Notes: a model not told the origin generated them from the sequence alone. A DNA stretch of 18,707 nucleotides from JAVBMU01 sp031551755 (GCA_031551755.1 JAVBNE010000033.1:1-18707), one strand, 5' to 3'; shown: positions 7,183 to 14,782, counted from the first letter of the stretch. Made by a program: numbers and translations.

Positions 7183-8847
7183 GTGTTGAAAAAAAACAAA
7201 CAGGAAATCCTTTGGATTGTGGCATCATTCTTGTTGCTGTGCGTCGTGTCCGCATACCGACAGATCAGCATACGCTATTCCCCTGATGACCCGGCCCGGG
7301 CGGTTATTGTATATGTAGTCTATTTACTGCTGCTTTCAAGGTGGCGAAGCGCCATACGCCGTCGCATCACGCAGCGCAACATGCGCAGATTTCTCCTTGC
7401 GGAGCATGCGGTCATGCTTCTCGGAGTGACCACACGCTTTGTACAGGACGCGCTGCTGTACACGGATACCTATATCATGCGTGTCAGCGGGTATTTGATT
7501 ATCGTCCCGATCATACTTTTTCCACTATTTGGCCTGTACGCTTCTTTCGGGCTTGGAAAAGGCGAGGAGTATCAAATGAACCGGATTTGGTATACTCTTT
7601 CGATTCCAGCCGGAATACTGATCCTGTTGGCGCTGACGAACGAAAACCATCATCTTGTGTTTCGCCTGCTCTCGAATGAAGATCAGGCCAACCTGTATTT
7701 TCATCCCAATATTGGCGTTTTCGTAATAATTTTATGGGCGCTGCTTTTGGAGCTTGCCCGTATCCTGATGATTCATCTCAGAAGCCGGGAGGTTGCGAAC
7801 CATACACATTGGAGATTTACCCCTTTGCTGGTTGCGGTTTTTATGGTTTTATTCAATATTCCTTATCTTTCCGGATCCTTTATCGTAAATTACGAACTGA
7901 TCGAGTATTCCGCACTTTTGTTTTTTTTGGAGGCCATGGTCTGGGAAAGCTGCATTTTTGTGGGAATGGTGCCGGTTAACAAGCATTATGAGGAGGTGTT
8001 TGACCGCTCCACCGTTGCCATGCAGATTGCGGATAAAAGCGGGCAACCCTATTTGAAATCCGCTTGCGCGCCGGAAGTATCGCCGGAAACCTTTCATCTG
8101 CTTAGTCAGCAATCACCCATTCGCACATCGGAAGGCAAGGAACTGCATCTTCACGCCATTTACGGTGGCTTTTGCGTCTGGCAGAACGATGTTTCACAGA
8201 CAGTTGCTGTCATCAATGAGCTTCAAGAGACAGCGGAAAAACTGGAATATGAAGGAGAGCTGCTTCGCCACGAACTGGCGGCGCGGTCAGAAGAAGCGGC
8301 GATCAAAGAACAAAACCGCATCTATAACCGGCTGACCGATGAAACTGGGGAGCAGCTTTCGCTGATTCGCAATCTATTGGATCGGAAAGACAGTGTGGCA
8401 GACAAAGAGGTGCTGTTCAAAACAGTCTGCCTGATTGGAACATATATCAAACGAAGATGCAATCTTCGCCTTGTGGAACAGTCCGATGGAATAATTCCAA
8501 ATAAGGATATGGAGCTCTGCTTCTATGAGTTGGCCGATTGCCTCCGGCAACTGGGCATTGTGGCGGAGGTTAGCTGGAATACGGAGAAAAACCTCGACCC
8601 TGAGTTTGCGCTGTTTACATTTGATTTGTTTGAACGGTTGCTTGAGCTCGAGCACTTCGAGTTGGATTCTATAAGAGCGGTTTATAAATCGGACGCTGCA
8701 TTTTCGGTGCGGGTATGCCACGGCGGGGATTCATTCAGTGCTCCCTCCCTTGGGCAAATGCAAAAAAGCAACAGCGGGAATTATAATATGAACTTGATGC
8801 CGCTTAAAAAAGGATATCAGGTTTCCGTACTGATGGGGGGAAGCTGA
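7183..8847 (+). CDS. Multi-pass membrane sensor with degenerate histidine-kinase region (pseudokinase)
   Basis: This encodes about 554 residues. Translation probably starts at GTG 7183 or the adjacent TTG 7186 (LKKNKQEILW), both served by AAGGGGG at 7171-7177. Seven or eight hydrophobic helices fill the first 260 residues or so, as in HisKA_7TM (7TM N-terminal) sensors. A PAS-like segment follows (FDRSTVAMQIADKSGQPYL), then a coiled coil and the kinase-like stretch EQNRIYNRLTDETGEQLSLI. In HisKA_3 kinases the equivalent is R(I/L)ARxLHDxxGxxL; here the phospho-accepting His is Thr (codon 8335-8337, residue 385). The ATP-binding half lacks recognisable N, G1 and G2 boxes. It therefore probably senses a signal and controls the intact kinase encoded one base downstream of its stop, rather than phosphorylating anything itself. 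The stop and the next ATG are separated by one base, so the products are coupled. Confidence 0.82.
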   Translation: MLKKNKQEILWIVASFLLLCVVSAYRQISIRYSPDDPARAVIVYVVYLLLLSRWRSAIRRRITQRNMRRFLLAEHAVMLLGVTTRFVQDALLYTDTYIMRVSGYLIIVPIILFPLFGLYASFGLGKGEEYQMNRIWYTLSIPAGILILLALTNENHHLVFRLLSNEDQANLYFHPNIGVFVIILWALLLELARILMIHLRSREVANHTHWRFTPLLVAVFMVLFNIPYLSGSFIVNYELIEYSALLFFLEAMVWESCIFVGMVPVNKHYEEVFDRSTVAMQIADKSGQPYLKSACAPEVSPETFHLLSQQSPIRTSEGKELHLHAIYGGFCVWQNDVSQTVAVINELQETAEKLEYEGELLRHELAARSEEAAIKEQNRIYNRLTDETGEQLSLIRNLLDRKDSVADKEVLFKTVCLIGTYIKRRCNLRLVEQSDGIIPNKDMELCFYELADCLRQLGIVAEVSWNTEKNLDPEFALFTFDLFERLLELEHFELDSIRAVYKSDAAFSVRVCHGGDSFSAPSLGQMQKSNSGNYNMNLMPLKKGYQVSVLMGGS

Positions 8848-8848
8848 T

Positions 8849-10192
8849 ATGCAGATTTCGGTGGGCCTTTTGTTGATTGGAATCCTTCAGTTATTGCTGC
8901 TGGTTGTTACAGTTTATTCAAATGCTTCATTCCGCTCGGATAATAGCGGCCCATATTACGCACTGAATATAATCATGACAGCGTTGCAATCGATCAATCT
9001 AATTTGGCTGCTGCAACTCATGATCGCAGATATCAAAGACCTTTCATCTGCCGAGAACAACGCAGGATGGATGCTTCCGTTGCAATCCATATTTCTGTTT
9101 GTCCTTTTGGCTTATCTTGTCCGAATATTTTACAAAACAAGGTTTCGCCGTCTGGAACTGTTGACTCCACACTCAATTCGAGAGACGATCGACCACCTTC
9201 CCGGCGGAATCTGTTTTTCAACCGTAGAGGGGAAGCCGGTTTTGGTCAACCACAAGATGAATGACCTGGTTTTTCAGCTGACAGGTCACACAATCATGAA
9301 TGCGAAAACCACATGGGAGCAGCTGCTGCGGCTGCGCTCCGCGAATGAGTGCGTTAAGCTGGAAGAGCCTTGGATAAAGCAAGAGCACATCGGCGAAGCG
9401 TCGGACGACTGTGTCTTTTTTTCCTTCTCGGGCGGCAGCATTTGGCGGTTTCGCAAAGAACTGCTCACTGACAAAGAACCGAATTATATACAGCTTCAGG
9501 CGACAGATATATCAGACCTGTATTGGTACAGCAAAAGGCTGTATGAGAACAATCAAAAGCTGGAAATCCAATATGAGCGTCAGCAAAGCCTTTTCGCCAA
9601 TATTGTGGAGATCAATCATGAAAAGGAAGTCCTTCAGGCAAAAATGAGAATTCACGATGATCTGGGCCGGAGCATTATTACGACCAAACAACATTTGGCA
9701 AACCTGACGCTGGAAGAAAATCTGCACTCTTTGGCGGAGATATGGGGTAACGCCATTCGGAGCATGGAGGACTTCACCCGTATGGGTTCGGATGCGGAAA
9801 CATCACCGGAGATCGAACTGAAAAAGGCGGCCGACATGATCGGATGTACGATACATTTCCAAGGGGAGCGGCCGTCCGGGCGAAAGGCGTCGCTTCTGTT
9901 CTATTCCGTTGTACGGGAAGCTCTGACCAACGCGGTTTTGCACGCTAAAGCAGATCGACTTAATGTAATAATCCGCCCGACCGAGCATGGTTATCATGTG
10001 GAAATCTCGGACAATGGCAGTGTTGCCGCATCCTCTGTCACCGAGGGCAGCGGCCTTCGCAATCTTCGCAATAAGCTCGAACAGGAAGGCGCCGCGCTGG
10101 AAATACACTGCGAAAACGGCGTTGTTTTAATCGCGAAAATTCCGACTGAAAGCGGTGAACAATTCGCAAAAACTGGAGGTAGACATGGTTAA
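8849..10192 (+). CDS. Sensor histidine kinase, NarL/LuxR-partner (HisKA_3) type
   Basis: This encodes 447 residues. Three transmembrane helices (about residues 4-24, 30-58 and 72-96) precede a PAS-like domain (IDHLPGGICFSTVEGKPVLVN, about 115-215) and a coiled coil (about 225-262). The dimerisation domain MRIHDDLGRSIITTKQHL carries the phospho-accepting His at residue 269 with the usual D-D-L-G following. The ATP-binding domain is intact: N box REALTNAVLHA (Asn 361), G1 box SDNG (388-390) and G2 GSGLRNLRNKL. It should autophosphorylate and pass phosphate to the response regulator whose start overlaps its end by 8 bp. It has no large extracellular domain, which fits signal input from the multi-pass partner encoded just upstream. 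A GGGGGGAAG lies within the end of the previous gene. Confidence 0.9.
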   Translation: MQISVGLLLIGILQLLLLVVTVYSNASFRSDNSGPYYALNIIMTALQSINLIWLLQLMIADIKDLSSAENNAGWMLPLQSIFLFVLLAYLVRIFYKTRFRRLELLTPHSIRETIDHLPGGICFSTVEGKPVLVNHKMNDLVFQLTGHTIMNAKTTWEQLLRLRSANECVKLEEPWIKQEHIGEASDDCVFFSFSGGSIWRFRKELLTDKEPNYIQLQATDISDLYWYSKRLYENNQKLEIQYERQQSLFANIVEINHEKEVLQAKMRIHDDLGRSIITTKQHLANLTLEENLHSLAEIWGNAIRSMEDFTRMGSDAETSPEIELKKAADMIGCTIHFQGERPSGRKASLLFYSVVREALTNAVLHAKADRLNVIIRPTEHGYHVEISDNGSVAASSVTEGSGLRNLRNKLEQEGAALEIHCENGVVLIAKIPTESGEQFAKTGGRHG

Positions 10193-10808
10193 CGTTTTGT
10201 TGGTGGAGGATTCCAAAATCACGCAGGATATGGTGGCAAGCTATATTTCTCAATCGGAGGACTATCTGCTGATGGCGACGCTTGAAAACGCCGCCAACGC
10301 GGAAATTGTCTGCATGAACGGGAAAGTCGACTTAATCCTGATGGATGTATGCACCGCGGATGATGAATCGGGGCTCCTCGCCGCGGCAAAAATCAAGAAG
10401 CATCATCCGGATATCCGGATCATCATCATGACCTCCATGCCGGAATACTCCTTTATACGCAAAGCGAGGGAGGCCGGATGCGACAGTTTCTGGTACAAGG
10501 AATACGGTGAAACAGAACTTCTTGACGTTATAGACCGCACCATGTGCGGAGAGTCGGTTTTTCCGGATGAAACACCAACCGTCATGATCGGATACACGGG
10601 CAGCAACGAGCTGACCGAGCGGGAGCTTGAAGTATTGCGCCAGCTGACACTTGGATATAAGTATGAGGAGATTGCCGACATCCTGAATGTTTCCGCCAAT
10701 ACAGTTAAGTATCACATCAAAAATCTGCTGACCAAAACCGGATATCGCAGCACGCTGCAACTGGTGGTTGATGTGGTGAATAAGCGGTTGATCCTCCCCG
10801 GATTTTAA
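10185..10808 (+). CDS. Response regulator, NarL/LuxR family
   Basis: This encodes 207 residues. The start at ATG 10185 is chosen over an upstream in-frame ATG (10155) because GGAGGT at 10175-10180 is ideally spaced and the receiver domain begins directly, MVNVLLVEDS. Receiver residues are complete: the acidic pair E8/D9, phospho-acceptor D54 (LILMDVC), T83 (IIIMTSM) and K105 (WYKEY). The C-terminal LuxR-type helix-turn-helix spans about 144-205: LTERELEVLRQLTLGYKYEEIA, then LNVSANTVKYHIKNLLTKTG. It acts in the cytoplasm as a DNA-binding activator when phosphorylated by the adjacent kinase. The twin 19-bp sites at 7041-7113 are its most likely targets; this is inference. The gene ends 98 bp from a converging lipoprotein gene, with no obvious terminator between them. 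Confidence 0.93.
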   Translation: MVNVLLVEDSKITQDMVASYISQSEDYLLMATLENAANAEIVCMNGKVDLILMDVCTADDESGLLAAAKIKKHHPDIRIIIMTSMPEYSFIRKAREAGCDSFWYKEYGETELLDVIDRTMCGESVFPDETPTVMIGYTGSNELTERELEVLRQLTLGYKYEEIADILNVSANTVKYHIKNLLTKTGYRSTLQLVVDVVNKRLILPGF

Positions 10809-10906
10809 GATTACGATAACTACGAGGCATTCTCGCCAAGAACCATTCAGAAGTCTCCTTTATGTGATTGATCAAATCCCGTTTTATATAGTTAAAAATG
10901 AATAAT
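10809..10906. other. Convergent intergenic region, no clear terminator
   Basis: These 98 bases separate the response regulator stop from the stop of the converging lipoprotein gene. The near-palindrome gattgatcaaatc is present at 10867-10879, but no stable GC-rich hairpin with a T-run is visible on either strand. The two transcripts may overlap here. Confidence 0.4.
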
Positions 10907-11608
10907 TCAGCGCTTTTCCACAGCATCCATTATCACATCAATGTGCTCGTCGCTTGGCGTCATTGAGGTCTCATCATACGGATCGAGGGTAATTTGCCCA
11001 CTCTCCATATAGGGACATAGACCTTGATTTGCAAAGCCGGCATTTAAGTTCTCGCCAGCGAAGAGAATTGCGCCGTTGCTGGATGCGAAGCCGTATGGAA
11101 TATCGATAGCGTTGAAATTCTCCGATGGGCTGTTTAAGCCGTATCGGAATACTGCTTTCTCGTGATAAAACACGAGAACAGCTCCGCTTGACCCATCGGT
11201 CTTTGATTCGACATACGCCATATAGTAGTAGTCGCCGCGGCTTTCGGCAAATTCGATGAGCCTATCCGGAATGACGGGTACGGAAATTACACAGGTGTAG
11301 TCGTCGGTCTGAGTAGTCTTGACGATGGCGCCGGGTGCGCCGTCTAACTTTCCCTCGATGATATAATAGAGGTTTTCCGTAGATCCGCTGAGATCTTCGG
11401 GCATCGCAGATATGTCAATGGGATGGTCGTAGTCTTTTCCAGAACCGCTTGATGTGTTGGGCTTGGGCGTTGTAGACTGGCTCGTATTGGGTTCAGATTC
11501 GCTGGGCGGGTTGGTTGACGGGTTGGGGCTCACGTTATTTTTTGAGCACCCCGCAAACAGTACACACACGGATATAAGCGTCATGGTAAAGCTCAGCAGT
11601 TTTTTCAT
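10907..11608 (-). CDS. Lipoprotein of unknown function
   Basis: This encodes 233 residues. The start at ATG 11608 (MKKLLSFTMTLISVCVLFAGC) gives a type II signal peptide with lipid Cys 21; GCGAGGT is upstream, and an in-frame TTG two codons earlier is less likely. A long Ser/Thr/Pro/Asn-rich tether (about residues 22-60) precedes the mature domain, which contains LYYIIEGKLDGAPGAIV, a stretch like DYYYMAYVESKTDGSSGAVLVF, and an acidic end. No family is recognised. The first 67 bases of the gene, covering the start and signal peptide, match those of the 224-residue lipoprotein gene at 12648-13322 closely, although the mature domains are unrelated. It is the last gene of the right block, converging on the response regulator gene. 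Confidence 0.8.
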   Translation of the reverse strand: MKKLLSFTMTLISVCVLFAGCSKNNVSPNPSTNPPSESEPNTSQSTTPKPNTSSGSGKDYDHPIDISAMPEDLSGSTENLYYIIEGKLDGAPGAIVKTTQTDDYTCVISVPVIPDRLIEFAESRGDYYYMAYVESKTDGSSGAVLVFYHEKAVFRYGLNSPSENFNAIDIPYGFASSNGAILFAGENLNAGFANQGLCPYMESGQITLDPYDETSMTPSDEHIDVIMDAVEKR

Positions 11609-11610
11609 TA
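11544..11610 (-). repeat. Signal-peptide DNA shared with 13258-13324
   Basis: The 67 bases coding for the start and signal peptide align without gaps to 13258-13324, with about eight mismatches by eye. Beyond the lipobox the two genes have no visible similarity. This suggests that a leader segment was copied between lipoprotein genes. Confidence 0.7.
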
Positions 11611-11646
11611 TCAATACCTCGCTATATGTTGGTAATGCCTTTAGGG

Positions 11647-12324
11647 TTAGTCTCTGGCTTCAACGCCTCCGACCTGCTCGAAATTTCTGAGGTCAATCGC
11701 GTCTGGATCCGAACCAATCTGGATGTTAGTGAGGTAGAATACCGATCGATGGATGCCGTCAAAGGGGTCGCTGGTGACATCTTCGGTCTCAACTATCCAC
11801 TTAAGCCATAGTTTGACCGCATCGGCTACTCTGTATCCGCACGACCAGACGGTACTATTTAAGCAAATTCCTACCATTTCATGCCCTTCGCGAGTTGCTT
11901 CGTTTTTCGTATGAAGCACTTGAATCACTCGATAGCGTCCTTTTTCTTCCGTTGGCGAGTAGAAACGACATTCTTCGCCGAAGACCGTCATAAGAAATAT
12001 ACCGTTTGAAGTCTCGCAATAAAGACCGTCGATAGTACCGTGAACCTGGACAGCGTCGTATCCCGTTGCCTCAGCATATTCGTCAAGGTCTATATACGGC
12101 TCATCGCCTATTGCTCCCATGAACTCGCTGAAATCGCCGGAATAGGTGTCAGTCGTAGGTTGCTGTTCTTCGAAAGTGGGATGATCTGTGTTGTCGATGG
12201 AACTTTCAGGGACATTTTGACTTGGTGTGGCTGCAGGGGTATCGGTTCTCGAAGAGCAGCCTACGAGTAGCCCAAAAAGCATGACGAGCGACAGAACAAT
12301 AATAATCATTTTCTTCATTTTCAT
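11647..12324 (-). CDS. Lipoprotein of unknown function
   Basis: This encodes 225 residues. The signal peptide MKMKKMIIIVLSLVMLFGLLVGC gives a lipid Cys at 23; ATAGGATGGT lies directly before the ATG at 12324, and an ATG two codons in is a possible alternative. A Ser/Thr/Pro-rich tether precedes a domain of about 150 residues starting PYIDLDEYAEATGYDAVQV, with GTIDGLYCETSNGIFLMTV, a probable disulfide pair among CETS, EECRF, GICLN and WSCGY, and the ending FYLTNIQIGSDPDAIDLRNF. The FYLTNIQI strand is suggestive of OB-like or single-domain stress lipoproteins, but I cannot place it in a family. It lies 68 bp after the mini-lipoprotein and 38 bp before the next gene, consistent with co-transcription. 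Confidence 0.8.
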   Translation of the reverse strand: MKMKKMIIIVLSLVMLFGLLVGCSSRTDTPAATPSQNVPESSIDNTDHPTFEEQQPTTDTYSGDFSEFMGAIGDEPYIDLDEYAEATGYDAVQVHGTIDGLYCETSNGIFLMTVFGEECRFYSPTEEKGRYRVIQVLHTKNEATREGHEMVGICLNSTVWSCGYRVADAVKLWLKWIVETEDVTSDPFDGIHRSVFYLTNIQIGSDPDAIDLRNFEQVGGVEARD

Positions 12325-12392
12325 ACCATCCTATGAATGATGTTAGGTGTAAGAGCCTTAAAACAATAACTTTATGCGATAATTATGTCGAT

Positions 12393-12584
12393 TTAGGCTG
12401 AGATGGGCGGGGAAGTTGCCTCCGTCGTCGAGGTGGGTTCTTCCGGTGCCTTGCTCGGTTCTGGCAATCGTTCATATGCTCCTGCCGCCATTTCAGGCGC
12501 GGATGAAGGGGCGGGATGATTTCCGCAAGCGGCGAGGGACAAGGCCAACATCAGTACAAGAGTTAAAGCAAATAGTTTTTTCAT
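12393..12584 (-). CDS. Mini-lipoprotein with signal peptide and tether but no mature domain
   Basis: This encodes 63 residues from ATG 12584 with GAGGG upstream. The signal peptide MKKLFALTLVLMLALSLAAC has its lipid Cys at 20. Only about 43 residues follow, all Pro/Ser/Glu/Thr/Ala-rich (PEPSKAPEEPTSTTEAT), the composition of the tethers seen in the neighbouring lipoproteins, and then a stop. It has no folded domain. It may be the stub of a larger lipoprotein that lost its domain, or a functional lipopeptide-like product. Its start and upstream region lie in the 93-bp repeat shared with the next gene's start. Confidence 0.6.
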   Translation of the reverse strand: MKKLFALTLVLMLALSLAACGNHPAPSSAPEMAAGAYERLPEPSKAPEEPTSTTEATSPPISA

Positions 12585-12666
12585 TAATTTCCCTCGCAAT
12601 CTGATATATTTTATTCTGCAGCAAAAGTGGTTATTGTTCTTAGGAACTTAATCGTTGACTGTTTCG
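12574..12666. repeat. 93-bp direct repeat, copy 1 (pair with 13312-13404)
   Basis: This stretch matches 13312-13404 at 91 of 93 positions. It spans the last codons of the 224-residue lipoprotein gene, the whole intergenic spacer and the first few codons of the mini-lipoprotein. A near-palindrome, gttcttaggaac, at 12636-12647 abuts the stop codon. The near identity of spacer DNA contrasts with the strong divergence of the genes on either side. Confidence 0.9.
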
Positions 12667-13322
12667 ACGTTGATGCCGTGTGTAATATCGTAGCTGCCGC
12701 TTGCGGTAACTTTGATTTCTGCACGGGAGATTTCGTGAGGGTACCCAAAACCTTGCATTGGGTCCTCGATCGATTCGTCAAGTAGTCTTGGTATAACGTA
12801 AAGAATGAAGTCCATTCTATTTGGGTATACACAGACGTCGGTTCCGGTGAAAGTCACTTGCTGGCCATCTTGCCATTCTTGTTCGGTGCGATTTGCGGTG
12901 AATAGGATGGACTGCAGATTGACGTAATCATCGCGAGTCGCTTCGATGATATATAGAGCACCGATTTTGATTCGGGTGGCTTTGGCATTTTTGCCATTTG
13001 CTTGCAGCTCACTGTGAGACAGCGTGATGGTCGTCTCATCGGTCGTGAATTTGTCGAGACCGTGGGCGGCGCAGAAGCCGATGATGTCGAATTCGGTGTC
13101 GCTAACCCAGTAATCATCGGCGTTTACAGAGCCTTGCCCAGATGGCTGATTGCCGGTGGGGTCGGGAGTGGATGCTGGGGGTTGATCCTGACTGGAGTCA
13201 GGGGCGAATGTGCTTGGTGTATCGCTGGGCGGGTTGCTGGGAGCGGGGTTATTGTTAGAGCACCCCACAAACAGCACGCATAAGGTTATAAGCGTCATGG
13301 TAATGCTCAACAGTTTTTTCAT
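12648..13322 (-). CDS. Lipoprotein, YWVSDTEFDI family, paralog 1
   Basis: This encodes 224 residues. The start at ATG 13322 is supported by GAGGG seven bases upstream; an in-frame TTG at 13337 would overlap that site. The signal peptide MKKLLSITMTLITLCVLFVGC gives lipid Cys 21, followed by a Pro/Ser/Thr/Gln/Asp-rich tether to about residue 68. The mature domain opens with DYWVSDTEFDIIGFCAAHGL, contains QVTFTGTDVCVYPNRMDFILYVIPRLL and EDPMQGFGYPHEISRA, and ends ETVND. The next gene upstream (13386-14051) encodes the same domain with about half the residues identical by eye, so the two arose by duplication. The signal-peptide DNA is more like that of the 10907-11608 gene than that of its own paralog, a mosaic arrangement. 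Function unknown; the site of action is the outer face of the membrane. Confidence 0.85.
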   Translation of the reverse strand: MKKLLSITMTLITLCVLFVGCSNNNPAPSNPPSDTPSTFAPDSSQDQPPASTPDPTGNQPSGQGSVNADDYWVSDTEFDIIGFCAAHGLDKFTTDETTITLSHSELQANGKNAKATRIKIGALYIIEATRDDYVNLQSILFTANRTEQEWQDGQQVTFTGTDVCVYPNRMDFILYVIPRLLDESIEDPMQGFGYPHEISRAEIKVTASGSYDITHGINVETVND

Positions 13323-13324
13323 TA
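13258..13324 (-). repeat. Signal-peptide DNA shared with 11544-11610
   Basis: These 67 bases align to 11544-11610 with about eight mismatches, including the whole lipobox region (gagcacccc at the Cys). The paralog immediately upstream has a different leader, so this leader was probably exchanged. Confidence 0.7.
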
Positions 13325-13404
13325 ATTTCCCTCGCAATCTGATATATTTTATTCTGCATCAAAAGTGGTTATTGTTCTTAGGAACTTAATCATTGACTGT
13401 TTCG
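13312..13404. repeat. 93-bp direct repeat, copy 2 (pair with 12574-12666)
   Basis: This copy matches copy 1 with two substitutions. It covers the last codons (ETVND and stop) of the 221-residue lipoprotein gene, the spacer with the near-palindrome gttcttaggaac at 13374-13385, and the start of the 224-residue gene. The offset between copies is 738 bp, about one gene plus spacer, as a tandem duplication would leave. Confidence 0.9.
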
Positions 13405-14051
13405 CCTTCATTGCCATAGGAAATTACGCGTCCCGTGTCGGTGTTTTCGATCGTTGCTCTGGAGATTGTGTGCGTGTATCCAAAGCCCTGCATAGGATCA
13501 TCGATGGAATCGTTGAGCATACGTGGTATGACATAGATAACGAAATCCATCATGTCGGCATACATAGTAATTTCGGTTCCTGTAAAAGCTACTCTATCTT
13601 CCGAGTGGCTTTGGAGAGTATTGTTTCCATTGAACATCACTGCTTGAAGGTTGGCATAGTCGTTGAATGTCACGACGATGAAGTAACCGTCGCCCAGTTG
13701 AATTTCGACGACTTTAGTGATTTTGTCGCCCAACCACTCATTGTGGTAGAGCCGGATAATCGGTTCACCGTGTGCGGGTTCGATGATCTTGTTCTTCTCG
13801 AGACCATGTGCTTCACAAAAGCCGACAATGTCAAATTCTGTATCGCTCACCCAATAGTTGTCAGAGTTAACGGAATCCGGTGCTGCGGGAAGATTCTCGC
13901 TGGGTTTGCTCGGATTAGAGACAGAGGGTGCGTTTGGCGACGACGTTGGCTCGTCGTTTATATCCTGGATGGGTTTCTGGGTACTGGTGCATCCTGTTGA
14001 CAAGATTAAAATCATTATTAAGGCTGAGGCAATGTACAGGCTTTTCTTCAC
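13386..14051 (-). CDS. Lipoprotein, YWVSDTEFDI family, paralog 2
   Basis: This encodes 221 residues from GTG 14051 (VKKSLYIASALIMILILSTGC, lipid Cys 21). A strong AGGAGGG stands 8 bases before the GTG; the frame is open further upstream but has no better start. A Pro/Ser/Asn tether runs to about residue 60, then the mature domain NYWVSDTEFDIVGFCEAHGL, VAFTGTEITMYADMMDFVIYVIPRML, DDPMQGFGYTHTISRA and the terminal ETVND, collinear with the paralog downstream. The conserved single Cys of GFC and the acidic surface are shared. This copy lies nearest the non-lipoprotein cluster upstream, 104 bp after the 208-residue gene, and is the likelier original: its leader is unrelated to the shuffled ones. 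Confidence 0.85.
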   Translation of the reverse strand: MKKSLYIASALIMILILSTGCTSTQKPIQDINDEPTSSPNAPSVSNPSKPSENLPAAPDSVNSDNYWVSDTEFDIVGFCEAHGLEKNKIIEPAHGEPIIRLYHNEWLGDKITKVVEIQLGDGYFIVVTFNDYANLQAVMFNGNNTLQSHSEDRVAFTGTEITMYADMMDFVIYVIPRMLNDSIDDPMQGFGYTHTISRATIENTDTGRVISYGNEGETVND

Positions 14052-14094
14052 TCTATTTCCCTCCTGATCTATGGTGCTCTTCTGGCTAATCAGG

Positions 14095-14155
14095 TCACAA
14101 GCTATGGCTCTCCGACCTGCTGTTTTCAAAGGGATCGCCCTCATGGCTTGCAGAC
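14095..14155 (-). pseudogene. Out-of-frame remnant encoding an EGxPFxxSRxESHS tail
   Basis: Just past the stop of the 208-residue gene, the minus strand in another frame reads EGDPFENSRSESHSL then stop (TGA at 14095-14097); the open stretch reaches back to about 14169. The end of the protein cut by the right edge reads EGEPFGHSRPESHSWWPDW, matching at 10 of 14 aligned residues, and the DNA (14103-14144 versus 18600-18641) matches at about 35 of 42. The tail is one frame off the gene before it, so it looks like a C-terminus detached by an indel near 14157-14170, or a fragment left by duplication. Confidence 0.5.
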
Positions 14156-14782
14156 TCACTTTCGGGTGGCGATCCGCTCCGTGAACACATAAACGAAGTA
14201 TAGGAGCAGCCGATCGTCCTTGAGGATATGCTGCGGAATGCATGATATGGGCGAGAGCGCGGCGCGGATGCGCTGAACTGTCTCGGCTTCTTCATGGCCT
14301 TCCAATACTTTTTGCCACTCCGGTATCCCAATGGCTTGAAGAATTAAGAAAATCTGTTCTTTTGTAAACGTTTTTACGATATCCTCTATGTACTGAACCG
14401 TGTCCAAATGAATCCTTTCGTGAAGCGTTTGGCCGGCTTCCATTTCTTGCTCTTTACCTTTGAATAAAAGCTGATATATGATCTCATAAGAGGTTTTTTC
14501 GGGCGAGCTCATTTTTTTGAAATCTTCCCAAAAGCTATATAGATTGTAGCCGTGTATCTCGCCCTCTTTCGAGATCATAATAACCATAATATATGTCCAA
14601 TTCTTTCGGTCATTAAAATCGATCGACGCAATTTCGGCAGCCAGCTCCGCCGAGTTGCTCAGGCCGACAAGGATAAAATCCTCTATTTTGTCTACCCGGC
14701 GGATCACATCTTCAAGCTGCTTGAGAAATGCTTCGGGAATCTGTTTTCCCAGTTCATCGACTGCGATATATATTTGACTCAA
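14156..14782 (-). CDS. Unrecognised soluble protein
   Basis: This encodes 208 residues starting at TTG 14782: GGGGAGG stands seven bases upstream and no ATG fits the frame nearby. There is no signal peptide or membrane helix, so it is cytoplasmic. The sequence alternates helices and strands: IYIAVDELGKQIPEAFLKQLEDVIRRV, ILVGLSNSAELAAEIASIDF, WTYIMVIMISKEGEIHGYNLYSFWEDF, then a helical C-terminal half (LQAIGIPEWQKVLEGHEEAETVQ). The end LLYFVYVFTERIATRK may be truncated: a tail motif shared with another gene of this block follows in a different frame. It lies 52 bp after the HNNS-domain gene. I do not recognise a family. Confidence 0.7.
   Translation of the reverse strand: MSQIYIAVDELGKQIPEAFLKQLEDVIRRVDKIEDFILVGLSNSAELAAEIASIDFNDRKNWTYIMVIMISKEGEIHGYNLYSFWEDFKKMSSPEKTSYEIIYQLLFKGKEQEMEAGQTLHERIHLDTVQYIEDIVKTFTKEQIFLILQAIGIPEWQKVLEGHEEAETVQRIRAALSPISCIPQHILKDDRLLLYFVYVFTERIATRK

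Noticed and set aside
10867..10879. The near-palindrome gattgatcaaatc as an FNR/CRP-type operator
   Set aside because: It lies between converging gene ends, far from any start, and the half-site spacing does not fit FNR or CRP.
14095..14331. A 78-codon minus-strand open frame as a gene
   Set aside because: Most of it overlaps the 208-residue gene in another frame and has no start signal; only its last 24 codons are notable, as a detached tail.
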